Below, one piece after another: positions 54,454 to 60,433 of a DNA stretch of 60,433 bases. This DNA is from Tabrizicola sp. (GTDB taxonomy: Bacteria > Pseudomonadota > Alphaproteobacteria > Rhodobacterales > Rhodobacteraceae): NCBI GenBank assembly GCA_025458105.1, contig JALOTD010000070.1, positions 1 to 60,433 of the forward strand, in the 5' to 3' direction. The first letter of the stretch is position 1. Each line of letters begins with the position of its first letter. The notes beneath the pieces were generated by a model that had not been told where the DNA came from, did not search any database, and worked only from the letters and a program-made list of their open reading frames with translations. Both the position numbers and the translations under genes were made by a program.

Positions 54454-55277
54454 CCTGCTGGGAAACCATCCAGGCCTATGCCTTCCGCTCGATAGGGCTT
54501 GGCGAGAACCTTCTGCCCAGGACCGATTTCACCCTCTGCCAGCAGGTCACCCTGATTGGGTCCGGCATGATCTGGAACATCTACTTCGGTGTCCTCGCGC
54601 TCGCATTCGGCTTCGTCCTCGCCGTGGCTGTCGCACTGGCGAAATCCTCGCCGCAGCCCATGATCCGCAAGCCCGCTGAATGGTTCGTCTTCGTCTTCCG
54701 CGGCTCGCCCCTCTTTATCCAGTTCTTCCTGGCCTATGAGGCGCTGCAGCTTCTCCCCAAGGCCGGGATCAACGTGCTGGGGATCACGGTGGAAACCGCC
54801 TGGACCACGCGCGCCTGGGCAGGCGCGCTGTTTGTCCTGTTCCTCAACACCTCAGCCTACGCCGCTGAAATCTTCCACGGAGCCCTGAAATCGATCCCCA
54901 AAGGCGATCTTGAGGCAGCCGAGGCCTATGGCATCACCGGCTGGCAAAAATTCCGCCGCATCCAGTGGCCCACCATGCTGCGTCTCGCCTGGCCCGCCTA
55001 CACGAACGAGGCGATCTTCCTCTTTCACGCCACGACGCTGGTGTTCTTCAGCGGGTTCCCGGCCTTTCGCCAGATGGGTGATGCGCTCTATTACGCGAAC
55101 TACTTCGCCGACAAGACCTTCAACCCCTTCATCCCCTATCCCATCGTCGCCTGCTATTTCATCGCGCTGACCCTGATCGTGACTGGCCTCTTTGCACTGG
55201 TGAACCGCAGGCTCAACCGGCACCTGCCGTCGAACGTGAAGAGCAGAATCCGCTTGCGTCCACAGATCATCCGATAG
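54450..55277 (+). CDS. Amino-acid/amine ABC transporter permease (HisM type)
   Basis: A 275-residue permease with the coupling loop EAAEAYGITGWQKFRRIQWP (near 152-171) and about five membrane segments. The insertion of about 25 residues between the first two segments (FTLCQQVTLIGSG region) resembles its partner. It overlaps the first permease by four bases (ATGA) and ends the transporter operon; about 180 bases with palindromes follow before the glutamine-synthetase gene. Confidence 0.9.
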   Translation: MTCWETIQAYAFRSIGLGENLLPRTDFTLCQQVTLIGSGMIWNIYFGVLALAFGFVLAVAVALAKSSPQPMIRKPAEWFVFVFRGSPLFIQFFLAYEALQLLPKAGINVLGITVETAWTTRAWAGALFVLFLNTSAYAAEIFHGALKSIPKGDLEAAEAYGITGWQKFRRIQWPTMLRLAWPAYTNEAIFLFHATTLVFFSGFPAFRQMGDALYYANYFADKTFNPFIPYPIVACYFIALTLIVTGLFALVNRRLNRHLPSNVKSRIRLRPQIIR

Positions 55278-55296
55278 TAGGCTACTTTTGATCAAA
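55276..55296. promoter_or_regulatory. Two adjacent palindromes upstream of the Puu-like operon
   Basis: AGTAG-G-CTACT (55276-55286) is followed directly by TTTGATCAAA (55287-55296). Both are perfect palindromes in a locally AT-rich spacer, 165 to 185 bases before the glutamine-synthetase-like gene. They look like operators, but the first overlaps the stop codon of the upstream permease (55275-55277). Confidence 0.4.
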
Positions 55297-55460
55297 TTAT
55301 TCGGGCACCCGCCCGGACCCTGCGGCAAAGCCGAAAAGAAGGCCCGCGGGGAAAGGCGATCAAACAAGGGGAAGGACCAAGGGCATGGTCCAAACCTTGC
55401 GCATCAGGCGGGCGCTTCGCGGCGCTCCGGGCGCGGGGACCGTGCCTTTCCTGTGACGAC

Positions 55461-56798
55461 ATGATGAAGGATTGGCTTAGAAAGCACCCCGACGTGCGGA
55501 CCATTCGTGTGGCCGCCGCGGATTTGAACGGGCAGGCGCGGGGCAAGCGCGTGCCCGCCCGCTATGCCGAAAAGGTCGTGAAGGATGGAACGCGGTTCCC
55601 CTTCTCGGTCCTGAACCTCGACATCTGGGGCGAGGATATCGACGACAGCCCGCTGGTCTTTGAACAAGGCGACCAGGACGGCGTGTTGAAACCCACCGAA
55701 CGCGGCTTCATGCCGATGCCCTGGCTTGAGGCGCCGACCGCGCTTCTGCCGATCTGGATGTTCCGCGAGAATGGCCAACCCTATGAAGGCGACCCCCGCC
55801 ACGCGCTGAACGCGGTCGTGCAGCGCTACAAGGCCAAGGGCCTGACCCCGGTCTGCGCGATGGAGCTGGAGTTCTTTCTGATCGACGACTCTGGCAAGAC
55901 GCTGCAGGTCCCGCCCAGCCCCCGGTCGGGCAAGCGCCGGAAAGCGGCCGAGACGCTGTCGATCCGCGCGCTTGACGCCTTCGACACCTTCTTCACCGAC
56001 CTCTACGACGCCTGCGAGGCGATGGACATCCCGGCCGACACCACCACCTCGGAAACCGGCCTCGGCCAGTTTGAAGTGAACCTGATGCATTGCGACGACG
56101 CGCTCCGCGCCGCCGACGATGCCTGGTTGTTCAAGATGCTGGTCAAGGGCCTGGCCCGCCGTCATGGCTTTGCCGCCAGCTTCATGGCCAAACCCTACAT
56201 GGAATATTCCGGGTCGGGCCTGCACACGCATTTCTCGGTCCTCGATGAAAAGGGCGAGAACATCTTCGATTCGGGCGGCCCCAAGGGCACCGCGCAACTC
56301 CGCCATGCCGTGGCGGGCTGCCTCGAGGCGATGCATGACTCGACCCTCCTCTTCGCGCCGCACCTGAACAGCTTCGACCGGCTGGTCCCCGACAAGCACG
56401 CGCCCACGGCGATCAGCTGGGGCTATGAAAACCGCACCGCCGCAATCCGCATTCCGGCGGGCAACCCCAGCGCGCGGCGGATCGAACACCGCGTGGCGGG
56501 CGGCGACGTGAACCCCTACCTGATGCTGGCCGCCATCCTTGGCGCCGCGCTGACGGGGCTTGAGGACCAGAAGGAACCCCCGGCCCCCATCACCGGCAAC
56601 GCCTATGCGATGGACTTGGCCCAGATCCCGACCAGTTGGGAAGCGGCCATCGAGGCGTTCGAGCATTCCGACAAGCTCTACCGCTTCCTGCCCAAAGAGC
56701 TCATCCGCAATCTGGTGCAGACCAAGCGGCAAGAGCTCCACTACATCGCGGAACTCTCGCCCGAGGAACGGGTGGAACTCTATCTCGACACCGTCTGA
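55461..56798 (+). CDS. Glutamine-synthetase-family gamma-glutamylamine ligase (PuuA-like)
   Basis: A 445-residue glutamine-synthetase-fold enzyme, expected to join glutamate to an amine with ATP. AMELEFFLID has the metal Glu, ETGLGQFEVNLMHCDD the ammonia/amine site, GSGLHTHFSV the ATP/Glu His, and AAIRIPAGNPSARRIEHR and NPYLMLAAIL the phosphate site. Length matches PuuA-type enzymes and is shorter than GlnA, with no adenylylation loop. It heads a group of amidotransferase, second synthetase and FAD oxidase genes, like the Puu putrescine route, downstream of an amine-type transporter. Confidence 0.88.
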   Translation: MMKDWLRKHPDVRTIRVAAADLNGQARGKRVPARYAEKVVKDGTRFPFSVLNLDIWGEDIDDSPLVFEQGDQDGVLKPTERGFMPMPWLEAPTALLPIWMFRENGQPYEGDPRHALNAVVQRYKAKGLTPVCAMELEFFLIDDSGKTLQVPPSPRSGKRRKAAETLSIRALDAFDTFFTDLYDACEAMDIPADTTTSETGLGQFEVNLMHCDDALRAADDAWLFKMLVKGLARRHGFAASFMAKPYMEYSGSGLHTHFSVLDEKGENIFDSGGPKGTAQLRHAVAGCLEAMHDSTLLFAPHLNSFDRLVPDKHAPTAISWGYENRTAAIRIPAGNPSARRIEHRVAGGDVNPYLMLAAILGAALTGLEDQKEPPAPITGNAYAMDLAQIPTSWEAAIEAFEHSDKLYRFLPKELIRNLVQTKRQELHYIAELSPEERVELYLDTV

Positions 56799-56810
56799 CC
56801 GCTCCTCGTT

Positions 56811-56858
56811 CGACTTCGTCTCCTCGTCGCAGACCCCGGGGCGAGGAGAGGTCGAAGT
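56811..56858. repeat. Interrupted hairpin between synthetase and amidotransferase genes
   Basis: GACTTCG and CTCCTCG in the left arm (56811-56830) pair with CGAGGAG and CGAAGTC in the right arm (56841-56858), with a small internal loop. It could end or attenuate transcription after the first synthetase gene; no U-run is seen. Confidence 0.5.
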
Positions 56859-56931
56859 CCCACGACGAGTATCCCTCTTGACCAGACGCCCCGAACGCAC
56901 CCACCTTGAGGAAAACCAAAGGCAACCCAAG

Positions 56932-57636
56932 ATGCAGATCGGCATCCTCCAGACCGGCGAAAGCCCCGACGCGCTGCGCGACCAGGGCGACTACCCGGAT
57001 TTCTTCGAGACCCTGCTGGCGGGCAAGGGCCTGACCTTCCGCCGCTGGGCGGTCTTGCGGAACGATTTCCCCGCCTCGGTCCACGACTGCGACGGCTGGC
57101 TCATCACCGGCTCGCGCTTTGGCGCCTATGAGCCGCACCCGTGGATCCCGCCGCTGGAGGATTTCATCCGCGCGGCCTACGCCGCCCATGTCCCCGTTGT
57201 CGGCATCTGCTTCGGCCACCAGATCATCGCGCAGGCGATGGGCGGCAAGGTCGAGAAATTCGCGGGCGGCTGGACTGTGGGCCCCACCGAATACGACTTC
57301 GGCGACCGCACCTACAAGCTGAACGCCTGGCACCAGGACCAGGTGGTGAAGAAACCGGAAACCGCCAAGGTCCTCGCCTCGACCGCGATGTGCGAAAACG
57401 CGGCCCTCCTCTATGACGACCGCATGTTCACCGTCCAGCCCCACCCCGAATTCCGCAAGGAATTCATGGCGGGGCTGATCAAGCACCGGGGGCCGGGTCT
57501 GGTCCCCGACGCGCTTCTTGCCGATGCCACTGAAAGGCTCGACACGACCCTCGACAGCCCGTCGATGGCCGACCGGATCGCGGAGTTCTTCCTGACCCAC
57601 CAAGCCAAATCTGGGGCCGAGAAGCTCCGCGCCTGA
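56932..57636 (+). CDS. Class I glutamine amidotransferase-like hydrolase (PuuD-like role)
   Basis: A 234-residue GATase1 protein. The Cys93 nucleophile is in GICFGHQIIAQAMGG and the His171/Glu173 pair in QPHPEF, so the triad is complete. The sequence resembles the GuaA-like stand-alone amidotransferases. Placed between two gamma-glutamyl ligases and an amine oxidase, it probably hydrolyses the gamma-glutamyl bond of a pathway product, as PuuD does, though it is not close to PuuD by length alone. The ATG at 56932 has AAAGG upstream. Confidence 0.87.
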   Translation: MQIGILQTGESPDALRDQGDYPDFFETLLAGKGLTFRRWAVLRNDFPASVHDCDGWLITGSRFGAYEPHPWIPPLEDFIRAAYAAHVPVVGICFGHQIIAQAMGGKVEKFAGGWTVGPTEYDFGDRTYKLNAWHQDQVVKKPETAKVLASTAMCENAALLYDDRMFTVQPHPEFRKEFMAGLIKHRGPGLVPDALLADATERLDTTLDSPSMADRIAEFFLTHQAKSGAEKLRA

Positions 57637-57679
57637 TCCTGATCGGCCGCGGGGGCCACCCCCCAACAATGTGTGACTT

Positions 57680-58790
57680 ATGTCCAAATGGACCGACCAG
57701 CTGCCCGAAGCAGCGCGCGACTACATCGGCAACCGCCGGGTAGACGAAGTGGAATGCATCATCGGCGACATCGCCGGGGTGGCGCGCGGCAAGGCGATGC
57801 CCGCCGCGCCGCGGCGCCCTGGACGGCGGACGTGACGCTGCAGGTGATCCACGACGCCAAGGACCAGCAGGGCAACCTCGTCCCCTTCTCGCCCCGCAAC
57901 GTGCTGCGGCGGATCATGGACCTTTACGCCGCGCAGGGCTGGCGTCCCGTCGTAGCACCCGAGATGGAATTCTTCCTGACCGCCCGCAACATCGACCCGA
58001 ACATGCCTGTGATCCCGCCGATGGGCCGCTCGGGCCGCCGGGCGGCGGGCAAACAGGCCTATTCGATGTCCGCAGTCGACGAATACGGCAAGGTCATCGA
58101 CGACATCTACGACTATGCCGAAGCTCAGGGTCTGGAGATCGACGGCATCCTGCAGGAAGGCGGCGCGGGCCAGATCGAGTTGAACCTCGCGCACGTGAAC
58201 CCGGGTCGGCGATGCACATCCACACCTCGGTGGTGGACACTCGCACGGGCAAGAACATCTTCGCCGGCTCGAAGGGCGTCGAGACCGAGGCCTTCATGCA
58301 CTTCATCGGCGGGTTGCAGAAGCACCTGTCGGGTGCCGTCGCCCTGTTCGCGCCGTACGTGAACAGCTACCGCCGCTATGTTCCGGACTTTGCGGCACCC
58401 ATCAACCTGGAATGGGGCCGCGACAACCGGACGACGGGCCTGCGGATTCCGATTTCCAGTTCCGCCGCCCGGCGCGTTGAGAACCGGCTGCCCGGGATGG
58501 ACTGCAACCCTTACCTCGGCATCGCGGCCACGCTGGCCTGCGGCTACCTCGGCCTGATGAACAAGACCCAGGCCCGGCCCGAATTCACCGGCTCGGCCTA
58601 TATCGACAACGAAGATATCCCCGCCAACCTGGGCGACGCGCTTGACCTTCTGGAAGAGGACAAGGCCTTGCAAGAGGTGATGGGGACGGACTTCGTCAAG
58701 GTCTACGACTCTGTGAAGCGCAACGAATACAAAGAGTTCCTGCAGGTCATCTCGCCTTGGGAGAGGGAGCATCTGCTCCTCAACGTCTGA
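57680..58790 (+). pseudogene. Second glutamine-synthetase-family ligase, disrupted by two deletions
   Basis: Three coding blocks in changing frames make up this gene. Block 1 (ATG 57680 to about 57805) reads SKWTDQLPEAARDYIGNRR to GVARGKAMPA. Block 2 begins AAPWTADVTLQVIHD and runs to NLAHVNPG at 58206. Block 3 starts SAMHIHTSVVDTRTGKNIF and ends normally at 58790. Compared with complete relatives, about 49 residues are missing at the first junction and about 39 at the second. The second junction sits on CCCGGGT, which would occur on both sides of the lost segment. As written the enzyme is inactive. Assembly error or real decay cannot be told apart here. Confidence 0.82.
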
Positions 58791-60091
58791 TGAACCTGCT
58801 GCATGTCAACGACCGGCGGGGCGAATTCCCCGCCAGCTACTATGCCGCGACCGCCACTCCGCTTGACCGTTTCCCGGTTCTGAAGGGTCAGCAAAAAGCC
58901 GATGTCTGCATCGTCGGCGGCGGCTACACCGGCCTGTCGGCCGCGCTGCACCTTGCCCAGAAAGGCTACGACGTCGTCCTCCTGGAAGCGCACCGCGTGG
59001 GCTTCGGCGCATCGGGGCGCAACGGCGGTCAGGTCGGCAGCGGCCAGCGGCAGGATCAGGTCTGGGTCGAAAAGACCGTGGGCAAGGAGAACGCCCGCCG
59101 CCTCTGGGACCTGGCTGAGGAAGCCAAGACCCTGGTCAAGACGTTCGTGCGCGACCACGCCATGCCGGTGACGTTCTACCCCGGCATCGCCCACGCCTGC
59201 CGGACCGAGGCCGAGGTCCGCGACACCCACGCGTACGCGGAAAAGCTGCGGCGCGACTATGGCTACCAGCACCTTGAATCGCTTGATAGAACCGGTATCC
59301 GCCGCCTGATCGGCTCGACCGAATATGTCGGCGGTGAAATCGACCGCGACGCGGGCCACCTGCATCCGTTGAACTACGCCATCGGCCTCGCGCAGGCTGC
59401 AGCGAAGGCGGGCGTCCGCATCCATGAACTGTCCGAAGTCCACCGCGTCGAACCGGGGCAAAGACCCGTGGTCCGCACGCCCTCAGGCCATGTCGACTGC
59501 GCCACGGTGATTCTGGCGGGGAACGGCTACCTGGGGCAACTCAGCCCCAAGGTTTCGGCAAAAGTCATGCCGATCAACAACTTCATCGTCGCAACGGAAC
59601 CTTTGGATGAACGGGCGCGCGACATCCTGTCGGAACCCGTCGCCGTCGCCGATACCAGGTTTGTCGTGAACTACTGGCGCCTCTCCGAGGACAACCGCCT
59701 CCTCTTCGGCGGCGGGGAATCCTACGGTTACCGCTTCCCCGACATCATCAAGACCGTCTCGAAACCCATGCTGCAGGTCTATCCGCAGCTGGCGAAAACC
59801 CGGATCGACTATGCCTGGGGCGGGACGCTGGCGATCACCGTCAACCGGATGCCCTGCTTCACGAAGTCCGGCCAGAACGTCCTGTCGGCCTCCGGCTATT
59901 CCGGCCACGGCGTCGCGATGGCCACCCTTGCGGGCAAGCTCCTGGCCGAAGCCACCGCGGGCCAGATGGAACGCTTCGACCTGATGGCGAGCCTTCCGCA
60001 ATACCGCTTCCCCGGCGGCGCGCTCCTCCGCTGGCCGCTCCTCGTCTCCGCCATGACCTGGTACGCGATGCGCGACCGGCTGGGGCTCTAG
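58790..60091 (+). CDS. FAD-dependent amine oxidoreductase (PuuB / DAO family)
   Basis: A 433-residue flavoprotein with VCIVGGGYTGLSAALHLA as the FAD Rossmann motif (39-56), then ASGRNGGQVGSGQRQD, typical of gamma-glutamylputrescine oxidase-like proteins. The C-terminal SASGYSGHGVAMATLAGKLL is the second FAD contact. It would oxidise the gamma-glutamylated amine to an aldehyde. The ATG overlaps the upstream synthetase stop by one base (TGATG). No aldehyde dehydrogenase (PuuC) is present in the window. Confidence 0.9.
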   Translation: MNLLHVNDRRGEFPASYYAATATPLDRFPVLKGQQKADVCIVGGGYTGLSAALHLAQKGYDVVLLEAHRVGFGASGRNGGQVGSGQRQDQVWVEKTVGKENARRLWDLAEEAKTLVKTFVRDHAMPVTFYPGIAHACRTEAEVRDTHAYAEKLRRDYGYQHLESLDRTGIRRLIGSTEYVGGEIDRDAGHLHPLNYAIGLAQAAAKAGVRIHELSEVHRVEPGQRPVVRTPSGHVDCATVILAGNGYLGQLSPKVSAKVMPINNFIVATEPLDERARDILSEPVAVADTRFVVNYWRLSEDNRLLFGGGESYGYRFPDIIKTVSKPMLQVYPQLAKTRIDYAWGGTLAITVNRMPCFTKSGQNVLSASGYSGHGVAMATLAGKLLAEATAGQMERFDLMASLPQYRFPGGALLRWPLLVSAMTWYAMRDRLGL

Positions 60092-60108
60092 ACCTGCTTT
60101 CTTCTGTT

Positions 60109-60148
60109 CCCAAATATCCTCTGGGGGTCCGGGGGGCGAAGCGCCCCC
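60109..60148. repeat. Intergenic hairpin repeat with GGATATTTGGG tail, copy 2 (inverted)
   Basis: CCCAAATATCC (60109-60119) is the reverse complement of the tail of copy 1. It is followed by a perfect hairpin GGGGGCG (60132-60138) and CGCCCCC (60142-60148) with an AAG loop. It lies between the oxidase gene and dnaG and may terminate the amine operon. Confidence 0.7.
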
Positions 60149-60188
60149 GGGGGCTGCACCAAGCGCGCGATCTGGTATAAGCGGACGC

Positions 60189-60433
60189 ATGTCCCTGCCG
60201 AACGGATTCCTTGACGAGCTGCGCACCCGCGTCACCCTCTCCTCCATCGTGGGGCGCAAGGTCACCTGGGACATGCGCAAGTCGAACATGGCGAAGGGCG
60301 ACTTCTGGGCCCCCTGCCCGTTCCACCAGGAAAAATCCGCCAGCTTCCACGTCGATGACCGCAAGGGCTTTTACTACTGCTTCGGCTGCCATGCGAAAGG
60401 CGACGCGGTCAGCTTCGTGAAAGAGTCCGAGAA
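60189..60433 (+). CDS. dnaG: DNA primase, N-terminal part (3' end outside window)
   Basis: The first 81 residues of DnaG, which makes RNA primers for replication. The CHC2 zinc ribbon is complete: Cys43, His46, Cys64 and Cys67 in PCPFHQEKSASFHVDD and FYYCFGCHAKGDAVSF. The N-terminus FLDELRTRVTLSSIVGRKV is typical. A TATAA-like element (GGTATAAG) lies about 15 bases upstream. The window ends inside the gene. Confidence 0.93.
   Translation, partial: MSLPNGFLDELRTRVTLSSIVGRKVTWDMRKSNMAKGDFWAPCPFHQEKSASFHVDDRKGFYYCFGCHAKGDAVSFVKESE

Noticed and set aside
55404..56945. A 513-codon open frame opposite the glutamine-synthetase-like gene
   Set aside because: No recognisable domain, no ribosome-binding site, and it mirrors the codon pattern of the real gene.
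58212..58790. The last block of the second synthetase as an independent short gene
   Set aside because: Starts inside a conserved catalytic motif (SAMHIHTS) and lacks the N-terminal domain; it is part of the disrupted gene.

Overview
The window looks like a chromosomal segment of a high-GC alphaproteobacterium, most likely from Rhodobacterales. Support comes from the order hflK-hflC-DUF2065-degP, the alphaproteobacterial small families DUF1178 and DUF2842, a GTTC-N7-GTTC LexA box, and an intergenic hairpin repeat with a GGATATTTGGG tail that I associate with Rhodobacteraceae. It is gene-dense, with many 1, 4 or 8 base overlaps between adjacent genes. I see no rRNA, tRNA, CRISPR array, prophage or insertion sequence, and no gene-free stretch above 300 bases.

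Layout. 1-5891: a polyamine-type ABC transporter (ATPase, two permeases, binding protein) flanked by two amidases. 5901-17770: two convergent operons for a nonulosonic (sialic-type) acid and surface glycan. The plus operon has a Gfo/Idh oxidoreductase, a CMP-sugar synthetase and an SDR. The minus operon has NeuB (broken), a GT25 transferase, two RgpF-like proteins, a WbsX-like protein, NeuC and two divergent WaaA (GT30) homologues. 17819-25402: housekeeping and stress genes (ThpR, an AcuC-like deacetylase, glutathione peroxidase, Nudix, MarR-type regulator, SdhE, aspartate aminotransferase, 2Fe-2S ferredoxin). 25490-25902: a LexA box directly in front of an orphan C-terminal piece of the error-prone polymerase DnaE2. 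25975-32641: DegP, DUF2065, HflC, HflK, Gor, RpiA and an EF-hand protein. 32800-38520: three tandem GSTs coupled to L-serine dehydratase, then a sulfotransferase-like protein, a DMT transporter and thiamine pyrophosphokinase. 38691-46583: a long acidic protein, PurA, small membrane proteins, SecG and PyrG. 46608-51144: assorted small genes including a toxin-antitoxin pair with a damaged toxin, TerC, RlmJ and TerB. 51226-60091: an amino-acid/amine ABC transporter with two binding proteins, followed by a Puu-like gamma-glutamylation pathway (two glutamine-synthetase-like enzymes, a class I amidotransferase, an FAD amine oxidase). The window ends inside dnaG.

The two most interesting points are the sialic-acid locus, which has no classical sialyltransferase but two Kdo-transferase-like proteins, and the SOS box fused to a DnaE2 tail. 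A caution applies throughout. Several conserved genes (neuB, gor, rpiA, pyrG, the second glutamine-synthetase gene, a toxin gene and a small membrane protein) carry internal deletions or frameshifts, most of roughly 50 to 150 bases. Because essential genes are hit, assembly error must be excluded before reading them as biology.
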